A stretch of 40,824 nt of DNA from Candidatus Yanofskyibacteriota bacterium (GTDB taxonomy: Bacteria; Patescibacteriota; Minisyncoccia; 2-02-FULL-40-12; GWA2-44-9), in contig JACPNL010000028.1 in the NCBI GenBank assembly GCA_016185505.1, positions 1 through 40,824 on the forward strand, in the 5' to 3' direction. The position numbers and the translations under genes are program-made. The notes under the pieces were generated by a model. The model was given only the letters and a program-made list of their open reading frames with translations, was not told where the DNA came from and did no database searches. This document shows positions 31,179-38,276 of this stretch, piece after piece (positions within the stretch are counted from its first letter, which is position 1; every line of letters begins with the position of its first letter).

Positions 31179-31364
31179 GTGGCTAAACAAAGCACAATCG
31201 CCCGATCAAGAAAGAAACCAAAATTTTCCACACGCGTCGTGTTAAGATGTTTTATGTGCGGAAGAAAAGGCGGATATATGAGGGAGTTCGGTCTTTGCAG
31301 AATTCACTTTAGAGAACTGGCTAGTAAAGGAGAATTGCCGGGAGTCAAAAAAAGCAGCTGGTAA
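31179..31364 (+). CDS. rpsN: Ribosomal protein uS14, short zinc form with one His ligand
   Basis: Small-subunit head protein. 61 residues, GTG start. [20 protein letters not shown] has Cys-x2-Cys and then Cys-x2-His where zinc-type S14 normally has Cys-x2-Cys, so the fourth ligand is probably His. The C-terminal [18 protein letters not shown] is canonical. Confidence 0.96.
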   Translation: MAKQSTIARSRKKPKFSTRVVLRCFMCGRKGGYMREFGLCRIHFRELASKGELPGVKKSSW

Positions 31365-31471
31365 ATTAAATATTAAATACCAAAAATCAAAATGACAAAT
31401 CAAAATTCAAAAATTTTTAATCTTTAATCTGTGTTTTTGATATTTAATTTTTAATTTTTGATTTAATTCTT
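31365..31471. repeat. Family-A spacer (rpsN-rpsH)
   Basis: AAATTAAATATTAAATACC, AATGACAAATCAAAATTC on the 5' side; TTTTTAATCTTTAATCTG, TTTGATATTTAATTTTT on the 3' side. Confidence 0.82.
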
Positions 31472-31870
31472 ATGTATCCAATAGGTGATATGTTAACAAT
31501 GATAACGAATGCCCAAGCGGTGAACAAAGAGTCCGTTACTTTGCTGTTCTCTAAAATGAAGTTTGATATTGCTAACGTTTTGAAAACTAGCGGTTATTTG
31601 GCCGGAGTGGAAAGAAAAAAAAGAAAAGCGAAAAAATCCGAGCAGGAATTCATATTCGCCACCCTAAAATACGATGAGCACGGACCGGCTATAAATGGCG
31701 TCAAACTGATAAGCCGCCCGTCGAGAAAGATGTATGTCAAAGCCAACCAGATCAAGCCGGTGAGGTCGGGACACGGGATGTCGGTCATCTCAACACCTAA
31801 AGGGGTAATGAGTTCTAAAGAAGCCAGGAAACAGAAGTTGGGAGGGGAGATACTTTTCGAGGTGTGGTAA
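31472..31870 (+). CDS. rpsH: Ribosomal protein uS8
   Basis: Small-subunit central-domain protein. 132 residues: MYPIGDMLTMITNAQAVNKE, VLKTSGYLAGVER, RPSRKMYVKANQIKPV, GMSVISTPKGVMSSKEARK, GGEILFEVW. Normal. Confidence 0.97.
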   Translation: MYPIGDMLTMITNAQAVNKESVTLLFSKMKFDIANVLKTSGYLAGVERKKRKAKKSEQEFIFATLKYDEHGPAINGVKLISRPSRKMYVKANQIKPVRSGHGMSVISTPKGVMSSKEARKQKLGGEILFEVW

Positions 31871-32007
31871 ATTAAAAATCAAAAATCAAAATGCAAAAAT
31901 ACATATTAAAAATCAAAAATGACAGCGAAAGCAAAACGGTCATTCAAAAAATTTTTAATCTTTGATTTGTGTTTTTAATATTTGATATTTAATTTTTGAT
32001 ATAAAAT
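31871..32007. repeat. Family-A spacer (rpsH-rplF)
   Basis: Full copy with inner hairpin AATGAC...GTCATT (loop with GCGAAAGCAAAACG). Nearly identical to the copies at 32551-32659 and 33050-33179. Confidence 0.92.
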
Positions 32008-32550
32008 ATGTCCAAGATAGGCAAAAAACCAATTGAAATTCCTGCGGGCGTTGATGTAAAGATAGAAGCCGGCGCCATATTCGTTAAAGGCCCGAAAGGA
32101 GAGCTGAAAAAACCCCTGACGGAAGGGGTGAATGTCATTGTTGACGGCAATTTTGTTAAACTAACCCCTGTGGAGGGCAATAAAGACAATATTGCCAAGT
32201 GGGGTTTGCAGAGAGCGTTAATAGCGAATATGATCATTGGAATTACCGAGGGTTTTGAGAAGGTGTTGGAATTCCAGGGGGTCGGTTATAAAGCGAATGT
32301 TAAGGGCAAGGATCTTGAGCTGAACTTGGGATATTCGCACTCCGTAATCATTCCGGGCGTTGAGGGGATAACTTTTGGCGTAGAAAAGAACTCGATTAAG
32401 ATAGCGGGACCAGACAACGAATTAGTCGGCAAGATAGCGGCAGACACAAGAAGAAAGCGCCTTCCCGAACCCTACAAAGGCAGCGGCATACGGTACAAAG
32501 ACGAAATTATTAAAAGAAAAGCCGGCAAAAAAGCAGTAGCGGCCGGATAA
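32008..32550 (+). CDS. rplF: Ribosomal protein uL6
   Basis: Large-subunit factor-binding-site protein. 180 residues: MSKIGKKPIEIPAGVDVKIE, VKGPKGELKK, NMIIGITEGFEKVLEFQGVG, NLGYSHSVIIPG, RKRLPEPYKGSGIRYKDEII. Normal. Confidence 0.98.
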   Translation: MSKIGKKPIEIPAGVDVKIEAGAIFVKGPKGELKKPLTEGVNVIVDGNFVKLTPVEGNKDNIAKWGLQRALIANMIIGITEGFEKVLEFQGVGYKANVKGKDLELNLGYSHSVIIPGVEGITFGVEKNSIKIAGPDNELVGKIAADTRRKRLPEPYKGSGIRYKDEIIKRKAGKKAVAAG

Positions 32551-32659
32551 AGATAAATAAAAAATCAAAAATCAAAAATGACAGCGAAAGCAAAACGGTC
32601 ATTCAAAAAATTTTTAATCTTTGATTTGTGTTTTTAATATTTGATATTTAATTTTTGAT
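32551..32659. repeat. Family-A spacer (rplF-rplR)
   Basis: Shares the long run from AAAAATGACAGCGAAAGC to the TTTTTGATATG start with the neighbouring copies; lacks the TGCAAAAATACATATT segment. Confidence 0.92.
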
Positions 32660-33049
32660 ATGAATATCAACAAAAACAAAAAGTTGCATAGAATTTCAAG
32701 ACATAAACGCGTACGCGCCAATATAATGGGCACTAAAGAGAGGCCTCGTGTTTCTGTTTTCAAAAGCAACAGACATGTTTTTGTTCAATTCATAGACGAT
32801 AATTCAAGGCAAACTGTCGTTAGTGGCAAGGTTGTGTCTAGTGGTAAAAGCAAGATCAAAGGAGGGTACGGGTCTGTACCCTCCAAAGGATCAAAAACAG
32901 AAAAAGCAATGAAGATAGGAGAAATGCTTGCCGAGAAAGCAAAAGAAGCGGGGATTAAAGAAGTTATTTTTGATCGAGGCGGTTTCAAGTATCATGGCCG
33001 GATCAAAGCTGTCGCGGATGGTTTAAGAAAAGGCGGGATTAAACTCTAA
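32660..33049 (+). CDS. rplR: Ribosomal protein uL18 with palindromic insertion
   Basis: Large-subunit 5S rRNA-binding protein. 129 residues: KKLHRISRHKRVRANIMGT, RPRVSVFKSNRHVFVQFIDD, then a GGYGSVPSKGS stretch encoded by a 9-bp palindrome, and VIFDRGGFKYHGRIKAVADGLRKGG at the end. The insertion lies in the loop where L18 usually reads only a few Lys/Gly residues. Confidence 0.96.
   Translation: MNINKNKKLHRISRHKRVRANIMGTKERPRVSVFKSNRHVFVQFIDDNSRQTVVSGKVVSSGKSKIKGGYGSVPSKGSKTEKAMKIGEMLAEKAKEAGIKEVIFDRGGFKYHGRIKAVADGLRKGGIKL
32861..32884 (+). repeat. In-frame palindrome in rplR
   Basis: GGAGGGTAC (32861-32869), loop GGGTCT, GTACCCTCC (32876-32884), followed by AAAGGA. Confidence 0.8.
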
Positions 33050-33179
33050 ATAAAAAATCAAAAATCAAAATGCAAAAATACGTATTAAAAATCAAAAATG
33101 ACAGCGAAAGCAAAACGGTCATTCAAAAAATTTTTAATCTTTGATTTGTGTTTTTGATATTTGATATTTAATTTTTGAT
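33050..33179. repeat. Family-A spacer (rplR-rpsE)
   Basis: Full copy, differing from 31871-32007 by few bases (TACGTATT instead of TACATATT; GTTTTTGATATT instead of GTTTTTAATATT). Ends TTTTTGATATG, the last three being the rpsE start. Confidence 0.92.
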
Positions 33180-33773
33180 ATGGATTTTAGTAATAACAAA
33201 CCAAACCAAAAAGACAATCGTGGCGGTAATGAAAACCGTGGAAGTTTCCGCGGGCCTAGAAGGGGCGGTGGTTTTGGCGCGGACAAAAAATCCGAGTACG
33301 AACAAAAAGTTTTAGACATAGCAAGAGTGACTAGGGTGACCAAAGGCGGGAAGAGATTCAGTTTTAGGGCGACCATTGCCATAGGCGACGGCAAGGGCAA
33401 GATCGGACTTGGTATGGCAAAAGGAAAGGATGTCGCCCAGTCCATACAGAAAGCGTTTAATAAAGCCAAGAAGCATATGCTCACGGTGCCTTTGGTAGGC
33501 GGCACCATTCCTTATCACGTTGAGGCCAAATTCAATAGCGCGAAAGTCATATTGAAACCGTCCAAGGGCGGAGTTAAAGCCGGTGGGCCGGTCAGGGTAG
33601 TGGCAAAACTTGCAGGCATCACCAGCTTGACGGGGAAGCTTATTAGCAGAACGAATAATAAGATAAATATAGCGAAAGCAACCCTTGAAGCCCTCTCTAA
33701 ATTAAAAATTAAAAATCAAAATGCAAAAATACATATTAAAAATCAAAAAGAGACGGGGTCAGAAAATCTTTAA
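33180..33773 (+). CDS. rpsE: Ribosomal protein uS5 with repeat-derived tail
   Basis: Small-subunit fidelity protein. 197 residues: Gly/Asn-rich N-terminal extension (about 1-37), then VTRVTKGGKRFSFRATIAIGD, GKIGLGMAKGKDVAQSI, GGTIPYHVEAKF and the C-terminal domain. The last 22 residues (KLKIKNQNAKIHIKNQKET...) are encoded by the 5' side of the family-A spacer. No rpmD follows, as is known for CPR bacteria. Confidence 0.96.
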   Translation: MDFSNNKPNQKDNRGGNENRGSFRGPRRGGGFGADKKSEYEQKVLDIARVTRVTKGGKRFSFRATIAIGDGKGKIGLGMAKGKDVAQSIQKAFNKAKKHMLTVPLVGGTIPYHVEAKFNSAKVILKPSKGGVKAGGPVRVVAKLAGITSLTGKLISRTNNKINIAKATLEALSKLKIKNQNAKIHIKNQKETGSENL

Positions 33774-33815
33774 TCTTTGATTTGTGTTTTTGATATTTGA
33801 TATTTAATTTTTGAT
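33700..33815. repeat. Family-A spacer overlapping the rpsE 3' end
   Basis: Starts at ATTAAAAATTAAAAATC inside rpsE and ends TTTAATTTTTGATATG at rplO. The stop codon falls in the middle of the repeat rather than before it. Confidence 0.88.
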
Positions 33816-34289
33816 ATGAATCTAAGTAATCTACAACCAAATACTCCCCGCAAATCTGGCAAACGTGTTGGTCGTGGAGGCAAACGCGGTACATACTCCG
33901 GCAAAGGCCAGAAGGGTCAAAAATCCAGGGCCGGAGCCGGTATCAAGCCGGGTTTTCGGGGTGGAGACAATAGGATTTGGCAATTGTTCCCGAAACAGAG
34001 AGGCGCTTCTAAAAAACCGGGCGGTAAGGGCAAATATCCCAAGCATAGATTCTATCAGTTAAGGCACGACAAGCCTCCAGTTGTTAACATAAAAGAGTTC
34101 AATAGGTTCAACGATGGGGAAACGGTGAATTCCAAGATGCTTTTTGAAAAAGGGATACTGAATAGAGCAGAAAAGGAAGTCAAGATACTTGGAGATGGAG
34201 AACTGGACAGGAAGCTTGTGTTTGAAGGGTTTAGCTTGTCAAAGTCGGCGAGAGATAAGATAATAAAAGCCGGCGGAACCGTAAAATAA
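33816..34289 (+). CDS. rplO: Ribosomal protein uL15
   Basis: Large-subunit late-assembly protein. 157 residues: MNLSNLQPNTPRKSGKRVGR, GKGQKGQKSRAGAGIKPGFRGG, RGASKKPGGKGKY-type basic arm, and a C-terminal domain ending SLSKSARDKIIKAGGTVK. Confidence 0.96.
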   Translation: MNLSNLQPNTPRKSGKRVGRGGKRGTYSGKGQKGQKSRAGAGIKPGFRGGDNRIWQLFPKQRGASKKPGGKGKYPKHRFYQLRHDKPPVVNIKEFNRFNDGETVNSKMLFEKGILNRAEKEVKILGDGELDRKLVFEGFSLSKSARDKIIKAGGTVK

Positions 34290-34290
34290 T

Positions 34291-34353
34291 CTACGAAATA
34301 CGAATCTTTTACGAATATACGAATTCGTAAATTAGTAAGCAATTCGTAATTAG
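34291..34353. repeat. Family-C-like spacer (rplO-secY)
   Basis: CTACGAAATACGAATC on the 5' side, CAATTCGTAATTAG on the 3' side and TACGAATTCGTA in the centre; a shorter relative of the rplC/rpsS/rplP spacers. The bases just before nrdJ (898-930) carry the same AATTCGTAATTCGTAG motif. Confidence 0.75.
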
Positions 34354-34361
34354 CAGATGGT

Positions 34362-35621
34362 ATGAATAAGTTATTACAAATCTTCAAACGTCCTGACTTA
34401 CGCAACCGCGTACTATTTATATTGGCCATTTTGGTTGTCTTCCGTTTGGTTTCCAATATTCCTATTCCTGCTGTCGATGCTTCTCAACTTAAAGAGTTCT
34501 TCGCTCAGAACCAGTTCTTCGGACTGATAAGTACTTTCACCGGCGGTTCTCTGGCGGCGCTTTCTATCGGCATGCTCGGACTCGGACCCTACATCACTGC
34601 TTCAATAATAATGCAGCTTCTCACGATGATATTCCCGTCACTGGAGCAGATGTACAAATACGAAGGCGAAATGGGGAGAATGAAATTTAATCAATATTCT
34701 CGTTTACTGACCGTACCGTTGGCCGCTTTGCAGGGATATGGATTCTTGGTTCTCTTGTCTCGGCAGGGAGTTATAGGCAGTTTAACTATGATGGAGTGGG
34801 TAAGCGCGATATCAGTAATTATTGCCGGCAGCGTGTTTTTAATGTGGCTCGGAGAACTGATAACAGAAAAAAATCTTGGCAACGGTGTCTCCCTTCTTAT
34901 ATTGGCGGGCATAGTTGCCGGTTTTCCAAACGCGTTAAGGCAGACACTCTTCACCTATGATTCTTCTCAGATTTTTACTTACGCGGGTTTCGTTATCGTA
35001 TCCCTTGCCGTTATAGTAGGCGTTGTTTATATCACCGAAGCCCAGAGGAATATTCCGATAAATTATGCCAGGCGCGTCAGGGGGATGAAAGTATACGGCG
35101 GTGTTTCCACTTATCTTCCGATGAGAGTAAATAACGCCGGGGTTATTCCTATAATTTTCGCGTTATCAATTTTGTTGTTCCCGGGAATGATAGCGAATTT
35201 CTTGTCTAGTTCTAACGTCGCTTTTATCGCGAATATGGCAACATTTGTGAATAGTTTCCTGCAATCTCATGGCTGGTACTCTTTCTTTTATTTCACTCTG
35301 GTTATTTTGTTCACCTATTTCTATACTGCCGTGACTTTTGATCCCAAATCAATATCGGAGAACATACAAAAGCAGGGAGGATATATTCCGGGTATAAGGC
35401 CAGGGCCGATGACAGCGCAATTTCTTGGCTATCTTTTGAACAGAGTCACGTTGGTTGGCGCGTTATTTTTAGGCATTATCGCCATAATGCCCAACATTGT
35501 TCAGGGTTTTACTGGTATCACCGCGTTTACCGTCGGCGGCACATCCATACTTATCGTTGTGTCGGTGGCGCTGGAAATTATGAAGCAGGTGGACGCGCAA
35601 CTAAGTATGTATGAGTATTAG
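34362..35621 (+). CDS. secY: Protein translocase channel SecY
   Basis: Central pore of the Sec translocon. 419 residues with ten predicted spans; landmarks: [27 protein letters not shown], plug/TM2 region GGSLAALSIGMLGLGPYITASI, QYSRLLT, GNGVSLLILAGIVAG, GGVSTYLPMRVNNAGVIPIIFA and GGYIPGIRPGPMTAQFL. Last gene of the spc block. Confidence 0.98.
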   Translation: MNKLLQIFKRPDLRNRVLFILAILVVFRLVSNIPIPAVDASQLKEFFAQNQFFGLISTFTGGSLAALSIGMLGLGPYITASIIMQLLTMIFPSLEQMYKYEGEMGRMKFNQYSRLLTVPLAALQGYGFLVLLSRQGVIGSLTMMEWVSAISVIIAGSVFLMWLGELITEKNLGNGVSLLILAGIVAGFPNALRQTLFTYDSSQIFTYAGFVIVSLAVIVGVVYITEAQRNIPINYARRVRGMKVYGGVSTYLPMRVNNAGVIPIIFALSILLFPGMIANFLSSSNVAFIANMATFVNSFLQSHGWYSFFYFTLVILFTYFYTAVTFDPKSISENIQKQGGYIPGIRPGPMTAQFLGYLLNRVTLVGALFLGIIAIMPNIVQGFTGITAFTVGGTSILIVVSVALEIMKQVDAQLSMYEY

Positions 35622-35670
35622 TCGCTCAACCCCACCCCCCATTTGCCGGCCTGTTGTCCTTGTTCTCTTG

Positions 35671-35825
35671 GCCGACTTCAACTAACCGTCTTTTAGGAAC
35701 CAGAATATTTTTGCTCCGGCGGCAAAAATTTCTTCTCCCTCGTCCCGATTGCTCCCGCCAAGGCGGGAGACCAAGCCAATCGGGACTGCGGGTCGTTCCC
35801 AAAAGACAGATTAGTTAAAGCCGAC
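35671..35825. repeat. Nested foldback containing a GTCCCGATT element
   Basis: Outer strands 35671-35700 and 35795-35825 are complementary with few mismatches. Inside are a TATTTTTGC/GCAAAAAT hairpin (about 35705-35730) and the sub-element 35742-35786: GTCCCGATTG/CAATCGGGAC around CTCCCGCC-aa-GGCGGGAG. The rest of the secY-36052 gap (35622-35670, 35826-36051) shows no gene; an ATGCGCCAGTCGGATGGCGTA-like hairpin lies near 35927. Confidence 0.8.
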
Positions 35826-36051
35826 CTACATCCGTGATATCTGCCAAAAACAGAAGGCGACTTGTTTTAGTTGCGAGGACGGGGTCTCGCTCCTCGTTGT
35901 TTATTACTCCTGCTTTACTTGAATGCGCCAGTCGGATGGCGTATTCAGAGGGGCTTTAAATGGCCATTTTTGAAACCTTGCATTTTTGTGTGGATGTGAC
36001 ATAATTAATTATACGAATTTTCAAGAAACGGCTACTTCACAAGGAGGTTGA

Positions 36052-36546
36052 ATGCGTATTGGAGTGGTTGCTCTGTCGTTTGCGTTGCGGGCTAGACAGG
36101 AACCCAATCCCTGCAACGTGAAACTCGCCCGGGAAACCGAGCGGGTTGTGGCTCTACTACGAGCCGAGGACCACTATGTTTCGGTGGTCTCGCAATGGGA
36201 GATTGCGTTGGCTCTGAAGTGCCGCGTGGGTCATGTGGTGCGGAGACATCGGGATGGCCTGAGTTATCTCGATTCAAACGAAGTCATGATTCAGGCGAAA
36301 GAATACTTCGATCGTTTTATCAAAGTGGACGAGGTGGTCATCGTGGCCAATCCATTCATTCATCTCCAGGGTGCACGCTCCAAGGCCAAGAGGTTTGGCC
36401 TGAAGGTTCGAAAGATGCTCATCCGCCGGATCGGCTTCGACAAGAAGTCGGATCAGTGGCAGACGAGGGGACCTGTGCGAGCATTCGTCTACACAGTTGG
36501 CAGGGTGCTTTTCGGCCTATTCGGCCAGAAGCGCGTCGCAAGCTAA
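36052..36546 (+). CDS. YdcF/ElyC-like (DUF218-type) protein, tentative; GC-richer than its neighbours
   Basis: A 164-residue protein with a strong ribosome site (AAGGAGG, 6 nt before ATG). The middle, LDSNEVMIQAKEYFDRFIKVDEVVIVANPFIHLQGARSKA, follows the DUF218 layout (S-N-T/E helix, then a strand ending in a P-x-H-x-x-RA motif), and the C-terminal KKSDQWQTRGPVRAF resembles the same family's end. The usual N-terminal DxxxVLGG motif is not obvious. Codons favour G/C third positions, unlike flanking genes, and it sits between secY and adk, normally adjacent: probably acquired. Function uncertain. Confidence 0.5.
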   Translation: MRIGVVALSFALRARQEPNPCNVKLARETERVVALLRAEDHYVSVVSQWEIALALKCRVGHVVRRHRDGLSYLDSNEVMIQAKEYFDRFIKVDEVVIVANPFIHLQGARSKAKRFGLKVRKMLIRRIGFDKKSDQWQTRGPVRAFVYTVGRVLFGLFGQKRVAS

Positions 36547-36562
36547 TGCGCTGGAGCTAAGT

Positions 36563-36627
36563 CGTTGGTGTCTCATCGCGAGACACCAACGGCTTGCCCT
36601 GAGTCCATCGAAGGGCTTTTTGTTTTT
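36563..36627 (+). terminator. Long hairpin plus intrinsic terminator
   Basis: CGTTGGTGTCTC (36563-36574) pairs with GAGACACCAACG (36580-36591); then GCCCT (36596-36600) pairs with AGGGC (36612-36616), followed by TTTTTGTTTTT. The second has a GAGTCCATCGA centre like the small repeat inside the gene at 39677. Confidence 0.75.
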
Positions 36628-36652
36628 AAAAAATTTTGATATCGTTTAATCA

Positions 36653-37237
36653 ATGAACAATAACAAACCGGTTAACTTAATATTTTTTGGTAGGTCGGGG
36701 TCAGGAAAGGGAACACAGGCGGAACTTTTAGCCAAGCATCTTGGCAATACGCTCCACGTTGCTACGGGAGATTTAATGCGTGATTTGTCAAAACAAGACA
36801 CAGACGCCGGAAGAAGGATTAAAAAAGTTCTGGATGAAGGTGGACTGCCTTTTGATGCAATGGCCACAACGCTTTGGATGCACAAAATGGCCTATACACT
36901 TAAAGATGACCAAAATCTTATTTGCGACGGATTTCCCAGAAGGTCGGATGAGGCGCGGGATTTATTTGAGTTTTTAACGTGGCTTGAAAGGATAGACAAC
37001 GCCAAGGCCTTGGTTATAGAAATAAGCCGAGAAGAAGCAATGAAACGTTTGTTATTAAGAGCCAGACATGATGACGATAAAGATGCCATAAGCAAACGGC
37101 TTGACTGGTATGAGGACAGAGTCGTGCCGGCGATAAATTTTTTTAAGGGAAAAGGTCTCGTTGTTGAAATTAACGGCGAACAGCCAATAGAAAAAGTGTT
37201 TGAGGATATTCTAGAAAAATTAAATGAGCAAAATTAA
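36653..37237 (+). CDS. adk: Adenylate kinase, short-lid type
   Basis: Interconverts ATP, AMP and ADP. 194 residues: P-loop GRSGSGKGTQ (13-22), ATGDLMR, ICDGFPRRSDEA, then RLLLRARHDDDKDAISKRLDWYED. The lid between RLLLRAR and KRL is short with no zinc cysteines. Its 3' end overlaps map by 14 bp. Confidence 0.96.
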   Translation: MNNNKPVNLIFFGRSGSGKGTQAELLAKHLGNTLHVATGDLMRDLSKQDTDAGRRIKKVLDEGGLPFDAMATTLWMHKMAYTLKDDQNLICDGFPRRSDEARDLFEFLTWLERIDNAKALVIEISREEAMKRLLLRARHDDDKDAISKRLDWYEDRVVPAINFFKGKGLVVEINGEQPIEKVFEDILEKLNEQN

Positions 37238-37997
37238 AACAGAAAAAGAAATAGAGACAATGAAAGAGGGCGGTAAAGTCCTGGCGGAGATACTGAAAAA
37301 GTTAGCCGAGTCGGTAAAGCCGGGGATTACTACTAACGATTTAGAGAAGCTCGCGAGGGAGCTTGTTTTGTCTTTTGGGGTTAAGCCATCGTTTTTGGGA
37401 TATGACGGATATCCGGCGGCTTTGTGTACTTCGGTCAATGATGAGATAGTTCACGGTGTGCCGTCGGACAGGGTCTTGAAAGACGGTGATGTTTTGAAGT
37501 TGGATATGGGCGTTCTGCATAAAGGTTTTCACACTGATTCGGCGATAACCGTTATTGTTGGAAATGTGGAGGGCGCTCCTCCACAAGCTGTGAAACTTAT
37601 CAACGTGACGAAAGAAGTGTTGAAAATTGGCATATCAAAAGCAAGAATTGGAAATACTTTGGGCGATATCGGTTCGGCGATACAGGAGTATGTGGAAAGT
37701 AGTGGGTTGAATGTGGTAAGGGATTTAGTTGGACACGGTATTGGGCGGGAACTTCACGAACCACCGCAGGTTTTGAATTATTTACCCCGACCGCAGCGTC
37801 GGGGCGGCCATTATGAGGGAGAAGAACTTAAAGCCGGGATGGTCATAGCCATTGAGCCGATGGTTGTCGCCGGCGATTGGAAAATTAAGAACAGCAAGGA
37901 CGGTTTTGGCTTTGTTACAAAAGATGGCGGCCTCGCTGCCCATTTTGAGCATACGGTGGCTATCACTGGTAAAGGACCTATTATATTGACGGAATAA
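37224..37997 (+). CDS. map: Methionine aminopeptidase type I with two palindromic insertions
   Basis: Removes initiator Met. 257 residues. Metal ligands visible: LDMGV, HTDSA, GHGIGRELHE, IAIEPMV, HFEHTVAI. Two stretches are encoded by palindromes: VEGAPPQ after ITVIVGN (37565-37585) and PRPQRRGGH after the GRELHEPPQVLNY motif (37785-37804). Both fall at surface turns between conserved motifs, so activity is plausible. ATG lies inside adk, giving coupling. Confidence 0.96.
   Translation: MSKIKTEKEIETMKEGGKVLAEILKKLAESVKPGITTNDLEKLARELVLSFGVKPSFLGYDGYPAALCTSVNDEIVHGVPSDRVLKDGDVLKLDMGVLHKGFHTDSAITVIVGNVEGAPPQAVKLINVTKEVLKIGISKARIGNTLGDIGSAIQEYVESSGLNVVRDLVGHGIGRELHEPPQVLNYLPRPQRRGGHYEGEELKAGMVIAIEPMVVAGDWKIKNSKDGFGFVTKDGGLAAHFEHTVAITGKGPIILTE
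37565..37587 (+). repeat. In-frame palindrome 1 in map, shared with the ComEC-like gene
   Basis: TGTGGAGG, loop GCGCT, CCTCCACA, then AG: 23 nt identical to part of 10224-10250 and read in the same frame as VEGAPPQ. Confidence 0.85.
37785..37804 (+). repeat. In-frame palindrome 2 in map
   Basis: CCCCGAC, loop CGCAGC, GTCGGGG; arms identical to those of the rplX palindrome at 30026-30045. Confidence 0.75.
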
Positions 37998-38011
37998 ATG
38001 ATATAATGACC

Positions 38012-38273
38012 ATTAGACCTGTTGCTTATTAATTTTCGTAACGAAAGTCCCAAATTTTGAGACGCTCGGAGAAGGTTCACGGTGCTTTAGCCCGGGAATC
38101 TCTGTAGAAGTTATTGAAATTTTTAAGGAATAGTTGATGCTATTTCGAGAAAATTTCAATAATCTTATGGCCAAAATTTGGGACTTGTCCCGATTGCGAA
38201 GCAACCGAGGATCCTCGATATTTGCATAGCAAATATCGGGACAGTAGAAAGGTTATTAAGCAACAGGTCTAAT
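38012..38273. repeat. Large nested foldback between map and the 38277 gene
   Basis: Outer stem 38012-38028/38257-38273 (17 bp perfect). Inside: TTTCG-taa-CGAAA; a 15-bp perfect stem 38045-38059/38172-38186 that itself encloses a 13-bp perfect stem 38111-38123/38150-38162; and a three-arm GTCCCGAT element (38187-38242) with TTGC-gaa-GCAA, CGAGGATCCTCG and ATATTTGC-ata-GCAAATAT. The right edge ends 3 bp before the next ATG. A TATAAT lies at 38002. Confidence 0.85.
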
Positions 38274-38276
38274 AAT

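Noticed and set aside
33774-33815. Missing rpmD (uL30) between rpsE and rplO as a deletion
   Set aside because: Loss of uL30 is already known for CPR bacteria, so it is a lineage marker, not a new event.
36195-36560. Overlapping 121-codon ORF in another frame of the 36052 gene
   Set aside because: Shadow of a GC-rich gene; no ribosome site and a low-complexity, charged composition.
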